This document shows, piece by piece, positions 14,149 through 26,368 of a DNA stretch of 49,005 bases (position 1 is the first letter of the stretch; the number at the start of each line of letters is the position of its first letter). The DNA is taken from positions 1 to 49,005 of the forward strand of contig NZ_JABBFO010000016.1 in NCBI RefSeq assembly GCF_018494035.1, given 5' to 3'. The notes under the pieces are model-generated. The model did no database searches and was not told where the DNA came from. It saw nothing but the letters and a program-made list of their open reading frames with translations. This stretch comes from Rosenbergiella australiborealis. GTDB lineage: Bacteria; Pseudomonadota; Gammaproteobacteria; Enterobacterales; Enterobacteriaceae. A program made the position numbers and the translations under genes.

Positions 14149-17100
14149 TGAATCCTTCTCGTCTCTTTATACAACGACCGGTGGCAACGGTTTTATTAAT
14201 GGTTGCCGTCTTACTATCCGGTATCTTTGCGTACCGATTTCTCGCGGTCTCCGCGTTACCCCAGGTTGACTACCCAACCATTCAGGTTACCACCCTCTAT
14301 CCCGGCGCAAGCCCGGATGTGATGTCCACGGCGGTGACCGCACCCTTAGAGCGTAATCTCGGTGAGATGAGTGGCTTAAGTGCGATGACGTCCAGTTCCT
14401 CGTCCGGATCGTCGTTGATCACTTTGCGATTTGGGCTGACAACCTCCTTGGATGTCGCGGAGCAAGAGGTGCAAGCCGCGATCAACTCCGCCAATAGTCT
14501 ATTGCCAAGCGGTTTACCTAATCCGCCTACCTATAAAAAGGTCAATCCCGCTGATACACCGGTGGTGACGCTCGCTGCAACGGCCGACAATCTGCCGTTG
14601 ACGCGGGTGCAAGATCTCCTTAATACCCGTGTCGCACTGAAGTTGTCGCAGATTTCTGGGGTGGGATTGGTCAGCTTGGAGGGCGGGCATAAACCGGCGA
14701 TTCGTATTCAGCTTAATCCGACTGCGCTGGCTGCACATAATCTGACCTTAGAAGAGATTAATACGGTAGTCGGTAATAGCAATGTCAATGGCTCAAAGGG
14801 GGGCTTTGACGGTAAATACCACTCAGTCACGATTGATGCGAATGACCAACTGCGAACGCCTGATGAGTATGGCAACCTGATTATCACATGGCAAAATGGT
14901 GCCGCCCTGCGCCTAAAAGATATAGCCACCATTACTCAAGGCTCTGAAAATACCTTTCAATCCGCGTGGGCCGATAATCAGCCGGCAATCATTATGAATG
15001 TACAGCGTCAGCCGGGGGCTAACGTTATTCAAGTGGTTGATGATATTAAGGCACAATTACCACAACTCCAGCAAACACTGCCCGATGGGGTAAAACTCAG
15101 TATTGTGGCTGACCGAACGCAAACGATTCGTGCTTCAATCAGTGATGTGCAGTTTGAAATGGTGCTCTCAATTGCGCTGGTGGTGATGGTCACCTTCCTC
15201 TTTTTACGCAATATTGCCGCGACCTTAATTCCCAGTGTGGCCGTGCCTTTGTCATTAATTGGTACCTTTGGTGTCATGTACCTGCTGGGATTTAGCTTAA
15301 ACAACCTTTCATTAATGGCATTAACTATCGCCACTGGCTTTGTGATTGATGATGCGATTGTTGTGGTGGAAAATATTTCGCGGCGTCTCGAAGAGGGAGA
15401 GTCACCGATGGAGGCGGCTTTAAGAGGCTCGCAACAGATCGGTTTTACTATTATTTCTCTTACGTTTTCATTAATTGCGGTACTGATCCCACTTCTATTT
15501 ATGGGCGATGTAGTGGGGCGCTTATTCCGTGAGTTTGCCATTACATTGGCGGTCTCTATTTTGGTATCGATGATCGTCTCCCTGACTTTAACACCGATGC
15601 TCTGCGCCTATTTGCTCAAACATACCCCGCCTGATCAGCAATCGCGCTTCGCCCAGCAGGGCGAAATTTGGTTTGAGAAAATAGTACAAGGCTATGACAG
15701 GTTACTCAGTAAGGTGCTAAACCATCAGAAACTCACGTTGCTGGTGGCACTTGGTACGTTTGTGATTACAGCCTTACTCTATCTGGTTGTTCCCAAAGGT
15801 TTTTTTCCACAGCAAGATACCGGTATGATCCAAGGCATCACTATTGCTTCACAAGATGTCTCGTTCCAAGAGATGGCTAACCGGCAAAAACAGCTGGCGA
15901 CAATAATCTTGCAGAACAAAAATGTTGAGGCCCTCACTTCAACTATCGGTATTGATGGCACAAATACCAGCCTCAATAGTGGGCATCTGCAAATTACCTT
16001 GAAGCCGTTTACAGACCGCCATGAGCGGGCCGATACGGTGATCAATGAACTGAAGCAGGCCGCTCAACAAGTCCCGGGGATTCAGCTCTATTTGCAATCA
16101 GCGCAAGATTTAACGGTTAATGATCAAGTTACGCCGAATCAATACCAGTTTACCTTGGCCGATTTAAGCAGTGAAAATTTAGTAAAGTGGACACCGCGAC
16201 TGGTCGCAGCTCTGGCTAAACGACCAGAATTTAGTGATGTTGTCAGTAACTTACAGGACCAAGGGCGGATTGCGTATCTTGATCTTGATAGAGATAAGGC
16301 TTCACGTCTTGGCATCACGGCTTCGGATGTGGATACGGCACTGTATAACGCATTTGGTCAGCGCTTAATTTCCACCATTTTTACGCAATCAAACCAATAT
16401 CGCGTCGTGTTGGAAGTGGCTCCTCAGTATCAACAGACTCCGGCCTCGTTGGAGGATATTTGGCTCAAATCTTCTGTGACCAGTAACAGTTCCACCTCAA
16501 GTAGTACAACATCAACGCTTACCAGTTCGACAACCAGCGATACGACGAAAAGCGGTATGGTCAAACTGACCGCCATCGCTACGGTCCATCAACGCTTAGG
16601 TTCTTTGATGAATATGCGTTTGAACCAATATCCGGCGGTGATGGTGTCGTTCAATTTGGCAGAGGGCTACTCGATTGAACAAGGACAGGAAGCGATAAGC
16701 GAAGTCAGCCAGCAGCTCGCCTTACCCGAAAGTATTACTTTGCAATACCAAGGCGAAGCATCGTCCTTCCAGAGCGCGACCAGCAATACGCTATGGTTGA
16801 TTTTGGCAGCGCTACTGACCATGTATTTAGTGTTAGGCATATTGTATGAGAGTTTTATCCATCCGGTGACGATTCTCTCGACGCTACCCTCAGCGGCGAT
16901 TGGTGCCCTGTTAGCTCTGTTACTCAGTGGGAGCGAATTTAGTTTAATTGCTTTGATAGGGGTGATCTTACTTATCGGTATCGTTAAGAAAAATGCAATT
17001 ATGATGATCGATTTTGCATTGCAAGCGGAGCATGAGCAAGGTTTGTCGCCGAGAGAGGCCATTCACCAAGCCTGTCTTTTGCGTTTCCGCCCTATCTTAA

Positions 17101-17333
17101 TGACAACCATGGCGGCACTGTTAGGTGCGCTACCACTAATGTTAGCCAGTGGATCGGGAGCCGAGCTCCGTCAACCTTTGGGGTTAGTGATCGTTGGTGG
17201 CTTGATTGTGAGCCAAATCCTAACGCTGTTCTCAACGCCGGTTATCTATCTTTGGTTTGATCACTGGTCAGAGCGTGGACGTCGTTTTGTTGCCCGCAAA
17301 CAACAAGCGCGTAGGGATAGACAATCACTATGA
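14148..17333 (+). CDS. mdtB: MdtB-type RND multidrug transporter subunit
   Basis: A 1061-aa inner-membrane RND protein with 12 predicted helices and two large periplasmic loops; E. coli MdtB is 1040 aa. Typical N-terminus ([20 protein letters not shown]), helix-4 proton-relay motif [20 protein letters not shown], and the late [15 protein letters not shown] and [20 protein letters not shown] segments. MdtB and MdtC form a B2C heterotrimer that exports bile salts, novobiocin and other compounds using the proton gradient. Residues about 774-803 (16468-16556) contain a Ser/Thr-rich low-complexity insertion absent from E. coli MdtB and from the MdtC here; it accounts for the extra length. ATGA overlap with mdtC. 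Confidence 0.92.
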   Translation: MNPSRLFIQRPVATVLLMVAVLLSGIFAYRFLAVSALPQVDYPTIQVTTLYPGASPDVMSTAVTAPLERNLGEMSGLSAMTSSSSSGSSLITLRFGLTTSLDVAEQEVQAAINSANSLLPSGLPNPPTYKKVNPADTPVVTLAATADNLPLTRVQDLLNTRVALKLSQISGVGLVSLEGGHKPAIRIQLNPTALAAHNLTLEEINTVVGNSNVNGSKGGFDGKYHSVTIDANDQLRTPDEYGNLIITWQNGAALRLKDIATITQGSENTFQSAWADNQPAIIMNVQRQPGANVIQVVDDIKAQLPQLQQTLPDGVKLSIVADRTQTIRASISDVQFEMVLSIALVVMVTFLFLRNIAATLIPSVAVPLSLIGTFGVMYLLGFSLNNLSLMALTIATGFVIDDAIVVVENISRRLEEGESPMEAALRGSQQIGFTIISLTFSLIAVLIPLLFMGDVVGRLFREFAITLAVSILVSMIVSLTLTPMLCAYLLKHTPPDQQSRFAQQGEIWFEKIVQGYDRLLSKVLNHQKLTLLVALGTFVITALLYLVVPKGFFPQQDTGMIQGITIASQDVSFQEMANRQKQLATIILQNKNVEALTSTIGIDGTNTSLNSGHLQITLKPFTDRHERADTVINELKQAAQQVPGIQLYLQSAQDLTVNDQVTPNQYQFTLADLSSENLVKWTPRLVAALAKRPEFSDVVSNLQDQGRIAYLDLDRDKASRLGITASDVDTALYNAFGQRLISTIFTQSNQYRVVLEVAPQYQQTPASLEDIWLKSSVTSNSSTSSSTTSTLTSSTTSDTTKSGMVKLTAIATVHQRLGSLMNMRLNQYPAVMVSFNLAEGYSIEQGQEAISEVSQQLALPESITLQYQGEASSFQSATSNTLWLILAALLTMYLVLGILYESFIHPVTILSTLPSAAIGALLALLLSGSEFSLIALIGVILLIGIVKKNAIMMIDFALQAEHEQGLSPREAIHQACLLRFRPILMTTMAALLGALPLMLASGSGAELRQPLGLVIVGGLIVSQILTLFSTPVIYLWFDHWSERGRRFVARKQQARRDRQSL

Positions 17334-20300
17334 CGCGCCTTTTTATTTTCCGCCCGGTTGCGACCTTATTATTAACGGCAGCCTTAGTGCTGCTTGGGCT
17401 TTTGGGGTATCGGCTACTGCCGGTCGCCCCTTTGCCGCAAATTGATTTTCCGACGATTATGGTCTCGGCAAGTTTACCCGGTGCCAGTCCTGAAACGATG
17501 GCCGCGACAGTCGCTACACCGCTTGAGCGTGCGCTGGGACAAATTGCCGGAGTCACGGAAATGACCTCAAGCAGTTCGCAAAGCTCAACGCGCATCGTGC
17601 TGCAATTTGATTTGGATCGTGATATTAACGGTGCCGCGCGGGATGTACAAGCGGCGATCAATGCCTCACGCAGCTTGCTGCCGAGTAGCATGCCGTCACT
17701 GCCAACTTACCGTAAAGCTAACCCTTCGGATGCGCCAATCGTATTACTGGCATTGACCTCAAAAACACGCACGGCGGGGCAGCTTTACGATATCGCCGAA
17801 AGTAAAATCGAGCAGGTGATTGCACAGGTCAGTGGCGTTGGGGAAGTCTCGCTAATGGGCAGTGCCTTGCCAGCGGTGCGTATCGACCTTCAACCCAATA
17901 AACTGACCCAATATGGTGTGTCACTGGATGAAGTACGAGAAGCGGTGGTTAATAGCACCTCTAATTTACCTAAGGGCATTTTACAGGGCGATCATCTGTC
18001 TTGGGCGGTTAACAGTAATGGCCAATTGGATAAGGCGGCGCTTTATCAAGACCTGATTATACGCTACCAAGACGGTAAGGCCTTACGCTTAAAAGATGTG
18101 GCTACCGTGTACGATGGGGTGCAGGACAAGTATGTCTCTGGGGCCTTGAATGGTTACCCGGCGGTAATGATCGGGGTAACGCGTCAAGCGGGTGCCAACA
18201 TGTTGGATACCATTGATGAGATCAAAGCGAAACTCCCGCAACTGAGTGAAGAGCTCCCGGCTGACACCGCTTTACAACTGGTATTAGACCGCTCCCCCAA
18301 TGTTCGGTCCTCGTTATACGAAACGGAAGAGACACTGCTGGTGGCGATGATGCTGGTCGTCGCGGTCGTCTTTATCTTCCTACGTGACTGGCGGTCAGTA
18401 CTTATACCGGCCTTAGCCTTACCCGTATCCTTGATCGGTACTTGTATCTTCATGTATTTGCTGGGCTATAGCCTTGATAATCTTTCTCTGATGGCGCTTA
18501 TTGTTGCCACCGGCTTTGTGGTCGATGATGCGATAGTGGTCTTAGAGAATATTATTCGCCATATCGAAGAGGGACTCAGCCCATTGCGCGCTGCGATACG
18601 CGGGGCGAAAGAGGTCAGTTTTACCGTCCTATCGATGACAGCATCACTGATCGCCGTGTTTATTCCTATCCTTTTGATGGGGAGCATTGTCGGGCGTTTG
18701 TTTAGAGAGTTCGCGGTAACATTATCGATCTCTTTAGTGATTTCAATGTTGGTCTCACTCAGCCTTACCCCGATGCTTTGCGCCCGTTTACTTAAGCGTC
18801 GTCCGCCTGTTACAGAACGGCCGCATCCTTTATTTCAATGGATTGAACGTCAACTGGCCGCATTACTCGCCCTTTATCATCGTGGGCTAAAATGGGTATT
18901 GGCCCACCAAAAAATCACGATGGCTACGCTGCTCGCGACCATACTGCTCAATTTTTACCTGTTTAGCGTGGTACAAAAAGGCTTTTTCCCCGATCAAGAT
19001 ACCGGCATGCTAATGGGCATGGTACGGGCTGATCAAAGCACCTCTTTCCAAGCAATGAAGCCGAAAGTTGCGCAGTTCACGCAATTAATTCTCGCCGATC
19101 CTGATGTTGATTCTGTGATGTCCTCAAGCGGCGGCGGTATGTTTGGATCTCGCAGCACCGCTTCCTTTTTCGTTAAATTAAAGCCGTTAGACCAGCGTAA
19201 AGCTACGGCCACGGAAATCGCGAACCGTTTAAGTATGAAGGGAAATAAGGTCGCCGGTGCTGAAATGTTCTTAATGGCGGCACAAGACTTGCGAGTCGGT
19301 GGACGTAGCGCAAATGCCTCTTATCAATACAGTCTGCAAGCCGACGATCTTAAGTTGTTACGAGAATGGACGCCAAAAGTACAACAGGCATTGAGCGCAC
19401 TCCCTGAATTAACCAGTGTCGATTCAGATTCACAAACCGGTGGACAAGAAGTGATGGTCACCATCGATCGTGATGCTGCGATGCGTTTGGGGGTTAATGT
19501 CAAAATGCTCGACACAATGCTTAATAACGCGTTTAGTCAGCGGCAAATTGCGACGATTTATAAAACATTAAACCAATATAAAGTGGTGATGATGTTACAA
19601 AGCAACGATACGGCACAGCCCGATGAACTCAACAAGATCTATGTGCTTAATAGCGCTGGTGATCGTATCCCGCTCTCAGCGATTGCCCACTTTAGCGGCG
19701 CTAATGCTCCGCTCTCTGTGGCTCACCAAGGCCAGTCGGCCACCACGACTATTGCTTTTAACCTCGCCGATGGCGTGTCACTGGAACAGGCTCAAGCCAT
19801 TATTAAACAGACGATGGCACAAATCGGGGTTCCAGACACTATTGCGGCCAGTTTCCAAGGCACGGCTAAAGCCTTTAGCCAACTCACCGACACCCTGCCG
19901 TGGCTTATTTTGGCCGCTTTAGCGGCGGTATATATCGTATTGGGGATGTTGTATGAGAGCTATATTCATCCATTAACTATTCTCTCAACGTTACCTTCTG
20001 CGGGAGTGGGGGCACTGTTACTGTTGATATTGACCAATACCCAGTTAACGGTAATCGCCTTCATCGGCATTATTCTGTTAATCGGTATTGTGAAAAAAAA
20101 TGCCATTATGCTGATCGATTTTGCCTTGGAAGCGGAACGGCGGGGGATGACCTCTCAGCAAGCGATTACTGAAGCCTGCCTAAAACGTTTTCGACCAATA
20201 ATGATGACGACATTAGCCGCCTTTTTTGGCGCGTTACCGATGGCTTTAGGCAGTGGTGGTGATGCAGATTTACGAAGCCCACTAGGTATTGCTATTGCCG

Positions 20301-20425
20301 GTGGCCTTGCACTGAGCCAGCTGTTAACTTTATTTACCACGCCGGTCGTCTATTTGTGGTTAGACCGATTAAGCCAAGCAACTCGACAACGTTGGCACCG
20401 TTTTCGTTATTCAGGAAATCAGTGA
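17330..20425 (+). CDS. mdtC: MdtC-type RND multidrug transporter subunit
   Basis: A 1031-aa RND transporter (E. coli MdtC 1025 aa), partner of MdtB in the heterotrimer. N-terminus [20 protein letters not shown], helix-4 motif [33 protein letters not shown]-like [20 protein letters not shown], and C-terminal [20 protein letters not shown] and [20 protein letters not shown]. No low-complexity insert. Starts inside the mdtB stop (ATGA) and its TGA overlaps the ATG of the outer-membrane factor by one base, giving a continuous four-gene unit. Confidence 0.93.
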   Translation: MTRLFIFRPVATLLLTAALVLLGLLGYRLLPVAPLPQIDFPTIMVSASLPGASPETMAATVATPLERALGQIAGVTEMTSSSSQSSTRIVLQFDLDRDINGAARDVQAAINASRSLLPSSMPSLPTYRKANPSDAPIVLLALTSKTRTAGQLYDIAESKIEQVIAQVSGVGEVSLMGSALPAVRIDLQPNKLTQYGVSLDEVREAVVNSTSNLPKGILQGDHLSWAVNSNGQLDKAALYQDLIIRYQDGKALRLKDVATVYDGVQDKYVSGALNGYPAVMIGVTRQAGANMLDTIDEIKAKLPQLSEELPADTALQLVLDRSPNVRSSLYETEETLLVAMMLVVAVVFIFLRDWRSVLIPALALPVSLIGTCIFMYLLGYSLDNLSLMALIVATGFVVDDAIVVLENIIRHIEEGLSPLRAAIRGAKEVSFTVLSMTASLIAVFIPILLMGSIVGRLFREFAVTLSISLVISMLVSLSLTPMLCARLLKRRPPVTERPHPLFQWIERQLAALLALYHRGLKWVLAHQKITMATLLATILLNFYLFSVVQKGFFPDQDTGMLMGMVRADQSTSFQAMKPKVAQFTQLILADPDVDSVMSSSGGGMFGSRSTASFFVKLKPLDQRKATATEIANRLSMKGNKVAGAEMFLMAAQDLRVGGRSANASYQYSLQADDLKLLREWTPKVQQALSALPELTSVDSDSQTGGQEVMVTIDRDAAMRLGVNVKMLDTMLNNAFSQRQIATIYKTLNQYKVVMMLQSNDTAQPDELNKIYVLNSAGDRIPLSAIAHFSGANAPLSVAHQGQSATTTIAFNLADGVSLEQAQAIIKQTMAQIGVPDTIAASFQGTAKAFSQLTDTLPWLILAALAAVYIVLGMLYESYIHPLTILSTLPSAGVGALLLLILTNTQLTVIAFIGIILLIGIVKKNAIMLIDFALEAERRGMTSQQAITEACLKRFRPIMMTTLAAFFGALPMALGSGGDADLRSPLGIAIAGGLALSQLLTLFTTPVVYLWLDRLSQATRQRWHRFRYSGNQ

Positions 20426-21822
20426 TGAAATTATCGTTAAAAATCTCCACCCTTAGCCTGATGATGGTATTGACCGGTTGTATGGTAGGCCCAGATTATC
20501 ATCGTCCCAAAGAGACACTGCCTTTGGCGTTTAAAGAAGCGAAAGGTTGGCAACAAGCACAGCCACAGGATGCCGAGCAGAAGGGGGCGTGGTGGCAAGT
20601 TTATCAAGATCCGGTGTTAAATCAGTTACTGTCACAGGTCGCGATCTCTAACCAAAATATTGCGATGTATGCCGCCCAGTATCGCCAAGCTTTGGCACTG
20701 ACGGATCAGGCAACGGCAAATTTTTATCCGACTGTCGACGCGGATATTCAGTCGGCGCGTAATGGTACCCATAGCAATGGCCAACGCAGTACCAGTAATA
20801 GTCACTCTGCAAAACTGACGGCCAGTTGGGAGCTAGATTTATGGGGGAAACTACGCCGCCAAGCTGCTGAAGAACGTGCCTCGGCGGAGTCAAGCCAAGC
20901 GGATTTAGCAAATGCCACACTAAGTGCCCAATCGCAACTAGCACAAAACTATTTCCAACTGCGAATCATGGACCAGCGTATCGCGCTATATCAAAAGAGT
21001 ATCGCGGCTTATCAAGGCTATTTGCGCGTGGTTAATAATAAATATCAAGCTGGCAACGAAAATCGCGCCGCTGTCGCGCAGGCACAAATGCAGCTTCAGG
21101 GGACTCGCTCAACACTTTTAGGTCTTACTTGGCAACGGGCACAACTTGAGCATGCGATTGCCTTATTAATTGGAAAAACACCGGCTGAATTTTCGTTACC
21201 TGCTGCACCGTTAACCGCGAAATTACCGACTATTCCAGTGATGGTCCCGTCACTGTTATTACAACGTCGTCCAGATATTGCTGTGGCAGAACGCTCAATG
21301 GCGGCGGCAAACGAAGCGGTGGGGGTTGCGATTGCAGGCTACTTCCCCGATCTGACACTCAGTGCATCAGGGGGAACCAGTGCGAGTGCCTTACATAACC
21401 TCTTTTCTCTACCGTCGCGTGTCTGGTCGTTAGGCCCAGAATTAAGTGGAACGGTATTAGATTTTGGTGCGACTCGTGCCTCGGTCGCTCAAGCGCGCGC
21501 CGCCTATGACGCTAAAGTCGCCAATTACCGACAAACGGTGTTAACCGCGATGCAAGATGTTGAAGACAGCTTAGTGGAGTTAAACACGTTAGGCGATGAG
21601 ATTGCCGCACAACAAGCCTCAGCTCAAGCGGCAATGGTTTCAGCGCAAGTCACCCGTAACCAATATGATGCTGGAATGATCGATTATCTCGATGTGGCGA
21701 CCACCGAGAACAGTAGCCTAAGTGAACAGCAGTCGTTGTTACAATTACAGAGCCAACAATGGGTCAACAGTGTAGCGTTAATTGCGGCACTCGGCGGGGG
21801 ATGGCATGCCCCCAATCAATAG
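20425..21822 (+). CDS. Outer-membrane factor lipoprotein (NodT/OprM family) of the RND pump
   Basis: A 465-aa outer-membrane efflux channel protomer. The start ATG 20425 overlaps the mdtC stop. A lipoprotein signal with lipobox LTGC (Cys19) is followed by MVGPDYHRP, the standard mature start of the NodT-type family. Two repeated TolC-like halves follow (SWELDLWGKLRRQAAEERAS in the first; LQRRPDIAVAERSMAAANEA, VGVAIAGYFPDLTLSASGG and GPELSGTVLDFGATRASVAQ in the second). E. coli MdtABC uses TolC and has no dedicated channel in its operon; here the operon codes for a complete pump. Similar to CusC, MdtP or OprM in domain plan; exact orthology not determined. Confidence 0.88.
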   Translation: MKLSLKISTLSLMMVLTGCMVGPDYHRPKETLPLAFKEAKGWQQAQPQDAEQKGAWWQVYQDPVLNQLLSQVAISNQNIAMYAAQYRQALALTDQATANFYPTVDADIQSARNGTHSNGQRSTSNSHSAKLTASWELDLWGKLRRQAAEERASAESSQADLANATLSAQSQLAQNYFQLRIMDQRIALYQKSIAAYQGYLRVVNNKYQAGNENRAAVAQAQMQLQGTRSTLLGLTWQRAQLEHAIALLIGKTPAEFSLPAAPLTAKLPTIPVMVPSLLLQRRPDIAVAERSMAAANEAVGVAIAGYFPDLTLSASGGTSASALHNLFSLPSRVWSLGPELSGTVLDFGATRASVAQARAAYDAKVANYRQTVLTAMQDVEDSLVELNTLGDEIAAQQASAQAAMVSAQVTRNQYDAGMIDYLDVATTENSSLSEQQSLLQLQSQQWVNSVALIAALGGGWHAPNQ

Positions 21823-21904
21823 TAATACGCATCACTCTGTGTGCGATTTAACCTAATTTTAATGACAGTATTTGTCAGAAGGCGTCTAAACGTGTTTAAT
21901 CAAG

Positions 21905-21934
21905 GGTATCGAGCTTTGATACCTTTGATTTTAA
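21905..21934 (+). terminator. Hairpin between the efflux operon and aas
   Basis: GGTATC (21905-21910) pairs with GATACC (21918-21923) around a 7-nt loop and is followed by TTTGATTTT. It ends 10 bp before the aas start, so it may end the efflux transcript or modulate aas. Confidence 0.5.
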
Positions 21935-21944
21935 CAGGGAAAAC

Positions 21945-24107
21945 ATGTTACTGAAATTTCTGCGCTGGGTGTGCCAAGTTCTATGGCGAGTTGACGTGCA
22001 AGGAGAGACTTCCAGCTTTTCCTCCCAAAAAGTGATTATTACGCCAAACCACGTTTCGTTTATCGATGGTATCCTTCTCGCGCTATTTTTACCGGTCAAA
22101 CCTGTATTTGCCGTTACCGCCACTTATGCCCATCATTGGTCGTTACGTTTGGTCAAGCGTTGGGCGGAGGTGGTGGCGTTAGATCCTGCCAAGCCGATGA
22201 CCATGAAGCGGCTAATTAAAGAAGTTAATGCTGGTCGCCCCGTCGTTATTTTTCCAGAAGGGCGCATTACGGTAACTGGCTCTTTAATGAAGATCTACAG
22301 CGGGGCTGGGTTTATCGCGGCGAAAACAGCGGCAACGATCATCCCGGTGCGTATTGAAGGGGCTGAATATACCCTATTTAGTCGTTTACCGGCTAAACGA
22401 CGTCTTTTCCCTAAAATTCGCCTTTTTATCTTACCGGCAACCCATATTCCGATGCCGCATGCGGCCAAAGCGCGTCAGCGACGTTTGCTCGCGGGAGAAC
22501 ATCTAAGCCATATTATGCAAGAGGCACGAATGGCCGTTCGTCCGCGCGAGACCTTGTATGAAGCCTTTATTCATGCCGCTCAGCGTTACGGGTGGTCACA
22601 TGGGTGTGTTGACGATATTAATTTTTCAGTGAATAGCTATCGTCAACTGTTAAAAAAAGTATTAGGTGTTGCCACCATTCTCGAAAAACATACCCAACCG
22701 GGGCAAAATATTGGGTTGCTGTTACCGAATAGTGTTGTCAGTGTCGCCACCTTACTGGCCGCGACAGCGCGAGGCCGTGTTCCCGCTATGCTTAATTACT
22801 CTGCGGGAAGAAAGGGGTTAGATGCAGCCATTACCGCGGCGCAAATTACGACCATCATCACGTCTCATCAGTTCTTAGCAAAAGGTAAACTTTACGATCT
22901 GGTTGAAAGCGCCCCGCAGATTCGCTGGTTGTATCTTGAAGAGTTAAAAGAGACGATCACGCGCCAGGACAAATGGTGGGTAGCAAAACATCTCTTTTTC
23001 CCGAAAACCGCGCAGCTGGCACAACAGCCGGAAGATGCCGCGGTCATTCTTTTTACGTCGGGATCTGAAGGTTTGCCAAAAGGTGTGGTGCATAGCCATA
23101 AAAGTTTACTGGCTAATGTTGAACAAATTCGCACGGTGGCTGACTTTTTGCCGCGTGACTGTTTTCTTTCGGCGATGCCATTATTTCATGCTTTTGGCCT
23201 GACAGTCGGGTTACTGCTACCGCTGTCGACCGGTGCGAAAGCCTTTCTCTACCCAAGTCCCCTGCATTATCGCATTATCCCAGAGCTGGTTTACGACCAA
23301 GATTGTACGGTACTGTTCGGCACCTCTACCTTCTTAAACTACTATGCGCGTTTTGCGGACGGCTATGATTTTGCCCGGTTACGTTATGTCGTGGCAGGAG
23401 CCGAAAAGTTACAAGAGAAAGTCAGACTACTCTATGCCGAAAAGTTTGGTATTCGTATTTTAGAAGGTTATGGCGCAACAGAATGCGCCCCAGTCTTATC
23501 GATTAATCTCCCCTTGGCCGCTAAGATTAATACCGTCGGTCGTCTATTACCGGCAATGGATTTCCGGTTAATCGCCGTGCCGGGTATCGAACAGGGCGGG
23601 CGTTTGCAAGTGAGTGGCCCCAATATTATGAAGGGCTACTTACGGGTTGAAAAACCCGGTGAGTTAGAACCGCCCGCGGCGGACAATGGCGAAGGCCAGC
23701 CTGATGCTGGCTGGTACGACACTGGGGATATTGTCGATTTTGATGAAGACGGTTTCTGTCGTATCCAAGGACGGGTCAAACGTTTTGCAAAACTTGCTGG
23801 AGAAATGGTGTCGCTAGAGTCTGTTGAATCATTAGCCATCACACTTTCACCGGAAAAAAGTCATGCAGCCTCCGTTAAGCAGGATTCGCAAAAAGGTGAA
23901 GCTCTGGTGTTGTTTACGACGGACCCACAGTTGACGCGCGAGCAATTGCTTAATGAGGCGAGAAAGCGCGGAAGTGGCGAACTGCTCGTGCCGAGAGATA
24001 TTCGCTACCTTGCGATTTTGCCAGTATTGGGCAGTGGTAAACCCGATTATGTGACGTTAAAAGCAATGGCAGCAGAGCCTCTACGTAAAGATTCTTACAG
24101 TGGGTAA
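21945..24107 (+). CDS. aas: Bifunctional 2-acylglycerophosphoethanolamine acyltransferase / acyl-ACP synthetase
   Basis: A 720-aa inner-membrane enzyme (E. coli Aas 719 aa). The N-terminal PlsC-like acyltransferase domain has His36/Asp41 in NHVSFID and FPEGR; the C-terminal domain is an AMP-binding acyl-ACP synthetase with [46 protein letters not shown] and GKPDYVTLK. It re-acylates lysophosphatidylethanolamine produced during lipoprotein maturation and phospholipid turnover, working with the lysophospholipid flippase encoded two bases downstream. In E. coli aas adjoins omr and galR; here the efflux block intervenes. Confidence 0.95.
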   Translation: MLLKFLRWVCQVLWRVDVQGETSSFSSQKVIITPNHVSFIDGILLALFLPVKPVFAVTATYAHHWSLRLVKRWAEVVALDPAKPMTMKRLIKEVNAGRPVVIFPEGRITVTGSLMKIYSGAGFIAAKTAATIIPVRIEGAEYTLFSRLPAKRRLFPKIRLFILPATHIPMPHAAKARQRRLLAGEHLSHIMQEARMAVRPRETLYEAFIHAAQRYGWSHGCVDDINFSVNSYRQLLKKVLGVATILEKHTQPGQNIGLLLPNSVVSVATLLAATARGRVPAMLNYSAGRKGLDAAITAAQITTIITSHQFLAKGKLYDLVESAPQIRWLYLEELKETITRQDKWWVAKHLFFPKTAQLAQQPEDAAVILFTSGSEGLPKGVVHSHKSLLANVEQIRTVADFLPRDCFLSAMPLFHAFGLTVGLLLPLSTGAKAFLYPSPLHYRIIPELVYDQDCTVLFGTSTFLNYYARFADGYDFARLRYVVAGAEKLQEKVRLLYAEKFGIRILEGYGATECAPVLSINLPLAAKINTVGRLLPAMDFRLIAVPGIEQGGRLQVSGPNIMKGYLRVEKPGELEPPAADNGEGQPDAGWYDTGDIVDFDEDGFCRIQGRVKRFAKLAGEMVSLESVESLAITLSPEKSHAASVKQDSQKGEALVLFTTDPQLTREQLLNEARKRGSGELLVPRDIRYLAILPVLGSGKPDYVTLKAMAAEPLRKDSYSG

Positions 24108-24109
24108 TC

Positions 24110-25303
24110 ATGAAATTAGCGATAGATTCACCGCTTCACGTACCAGGGTTACGCCCGGTATTGTTAGCGCAGTTTTTCTCTGCATTTGCGGATAATGCAT
24201 TATTATTTGCCACCTTGGCACTATTAAAAAATGCGGCTTATCCGGAGTGGAGCCAACCCATTTTGCAGATGGTGTTCGTACTTGCCTATATTCTCTTAGC
24301 ACCTTTTGTCGGGCATATCGCCGATCGTTTCTCAAAAGGGCGGGTGATGATGGTTGCCAACGGTATTAAGCTGATTGGTGTAATTGCCATAGGGGTCAAT
24401 ATTAGCCCTTTCCTTGGTTATAGCTTGGTCGGTATCGGTGCGGCGGCGTATTCCCCCGCTAAATACGGTATTTTAGGTGAGTTATTGCCGCTTGAGCAGC
24501 TGGTCAAGGGGAATGGCTTGATGGAAGGTTCTACCATCGCGGCCATTCTCCTAGGATCAGTCAGTGGAGGGGTTCTCGCCGATTGGCATGTCTCCACCGC
24601 ATTGCTAGTGTGTGCGATTATCTATGCGTTGGCGGTAATGGCGAACGTGATGATCCCTAAATTGGCGGCGGCACGTCCACATGCCAATAATCATCCTAAG
24701 CAACTTTTACAGCACTTTATCCATGCCTCACAGACCCTTTGGCAAGATAAACAGTGTCGTTTTTCACTGATCGGTACCAGTATGTTCTGGGGCGCGGGCG
24801 TGACGCTACGCTTTTTATTAGTGATTTGGGTGCCGATCGCTCTCGGTATTCAAGATAACACGACGCCGACGACCCTCAATGCAATGGTCGCGCTGGGGAT
24901 TGTTGTCGGGGCGTTTATTGCCGCGAAATGGGTTTCTATACAGCATGCAGGAAGAGCCTTACCGGCGGGGATCGCCGTCGGCCTATTGGTCACCGTCTTT
25001 GCGTTAGAAACCCATCTTCTACCTGCTTATGGGCTACTGGTTTTGGTTGGCGTATGCGGGGGGTTCTTTGTTGTGCCGCTTAATGCTTTATTACAAGAAC
25101 GCGGGCAGAAAACGGTCGGGACAGGTAGCGCAATTGCCGTACAGAACTTAGCAGAAAATGGGATGATGCTGTCCATGCTGGTGCTCTATAGTGCTGCGAT
25201 TTGGTTAGGTGCATCGGCAGTTATAACAGGCGTAGCCTTCGGCATTTTATTTGCCTTAGCTATCACCTGTTTATGGATATGGCAATTACAACGTAAAGTG
25301 TAA
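24110..25303 (+). CDS. lplT: Lysophospholipid transporter LplT
   Basis: A 397-aa major-facilitator-type protein (E. coli LplT 397 aa) with about 12 hydrophobic segments; it begins [20 protein letters not shown] after a short polar stretch, with [20 protein letters not shown] and [20 protein letters not shown] later. It flips lysophosphatidylethanolamine inward across the inner membrane for re-acylation by Aas. The ATG lies 2 bp after the aas stop, so the two are one operon. Convergent with tas, 11 bp away. Confidence 0.95.
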   Translation: MKLAIDSPLHVPGLRPVLLAQFFSAFADNALLFATLALLKNAAYPEWSQPILQMVFVLAYILLAPFVGHIADRFSKGRVMMVANGIKLIGVIAIGVNISPFLGYSLVGIGAAAYSPAKYGILGELLPLEQLVKGNGLMEGSTIAAILLGSVSGGVLADWHVSTALLVCAIIYALAVMANVMIPKLAAARPHANNHPKQLLQHFIHASQTLWQDKQCRFSLIGTSMFWGAGVTLRFLLVIWVPIALGIQDNTTPTTLNAMVALGIVVGAFIAAKWVSIQHAGRALPAGIAVGLLVTVFALETHLLPAYGLLVLVGVCGGFFVVPLNALLQERGQKTVGTGSAIAVQNLAENGMMLSMLVLYSAAIWLGASAVITGVAFGILFALAITCLWIWQLQRKV

Positions 25304-25314
25304 GCCGCTAAGTA

Positions 25315-26355
25315 TTAGGGCGCAGGATTCGGAAAACGGCGATGGATCGCCTCAATCCCCGCTAACACCTCTTCACTCAATGTCAGCTCAAAACTATCAA
25401 TATTCTGTTGTAACTGTTCCAGCGTCGTCGCACCCAATAACGTACTAGCAACAAAGGGTTGCTGGCGGACATAGGCCAGTGCCATCTGTGCGGGATCCAG
25501 TTGATGGGCTTGTGCTAATTCCACATACTGCGCGATGGCTTGTTCGGTGTATTCACCGTTATAACGCGTAAAACGACTAAATAGCGTGTTACGTGCTTTT
25601 TCTGGGCGCTTGCCTTGAAGGTATTTGCCACTTAGCGTACCAAACGCTAACGAAGAGTAGGCGAGTAACTCCACTCCTTCAAACTGACTCACTTCCGCTA
25701 AACCAATTTCAAAACTACGATTGACCAAACTGTAGGGGTTTTGAATCGAGACAATACGCGGCAGATCGTGCTTTTCCGCAAGGTGGAGATAACGCATTAC
25801 ACCCCAAGGGGTTTCATTGGAGACACCAATATAGCGAATCTTTCCTGCCCTAACATGTTCGGACAAGGCTTCTAGAGTATCGAGAAGTGTCACCGGGACA
25901 TTTTCTTCACTGTATTGATAGCCTAATCGACCAAAACAGTTAGTGGGGCGTTGGGGCCAGTGAAGTTGATACAGGTCGAGATAATCGGTATTGAGACGTT
26001 TTAGGCTGGCTTCGAGGGCGATGCGAATATTCTTACGGTCTAAGGCTTGTTGAGGGCGTATTGAGGCATCATTTCCTCTAACTGGGCCGGCAATTTTGCT
26101 CGCCAGCACAATTTTGTCACGCTGCCCGCTTTTTTTTAACCAGCTACCGATATAGCTTTCAGTCAACCCTTGGGTTTCTGGGCGCGGGGGGACCGGATAC
26201 ATTTCTGCGGTATCAATCAGCGTAATTCCCCGCTCGCGTGCATAATCGAGTTGTTGGTGGGCGTCCGCCTCGCTATTTTGCTCACCGAAAGTCATGGTAC
26301 CTAAGCCTAATTGGCTAATTTCTAGATTACTATGGGGAATACGGTGATAGTTCAT
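25315..26355 (-). CDS. tas: Aldo/keto reductase family protein Tas
   Basis: A 346-aa aldo/keto reductase, identical in length to E. coli Tas. The start is ATG 26355 (MNYHRIPHSNLEISQLGLGT), with AAGGAT upstream; 15 extra in-frame codons precede it but are not family sequence. Catalytic pattern Asp48 and Tyr53 (DTAEMYP), Lys87 (LASKIAGP) and YQLHWPQRPTN are visible. NADPH-dependent reductase of uncertain substrate; the E. coli gene was noticed for rescuing tyrosine auxotrophy when overproduced. Followed upstream on the same strand by ygdR. Confidence 0.93.
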   Translation of the reverse strand: MNYHRIPHSNLEISQLGLGTMTFGEQNSEADAHQQLDYARERGITLIDTAEMYPVPPRPETQGLTESYIGSWLKKSGQRDKIVLASKIAGPVRGNDASIRPQQALDRKNIRIALEASLKRLNTDYLDLYQLHWPQRPTNCFGRLGYQYSEENVPVTLLDTLEALSEHVRAGKIRYIGVSNETPWGVMRYLHLAEKHDLPRIVSIQNPYSLVNRSFEIGLAEVSQFEGVELLAYSSLAFGTLSGKYLQGKRPEKARNTLFSRFTRYNGEYTEQAIAQYVELAQAHQLDPAQMALAYVRQQPFVASTLLGATTLEQLQQNIDSFELTLSEEVLAGIEAIHRRFPNPAP

Positions 26356-26368
26356 GCTGTAATCCTTA

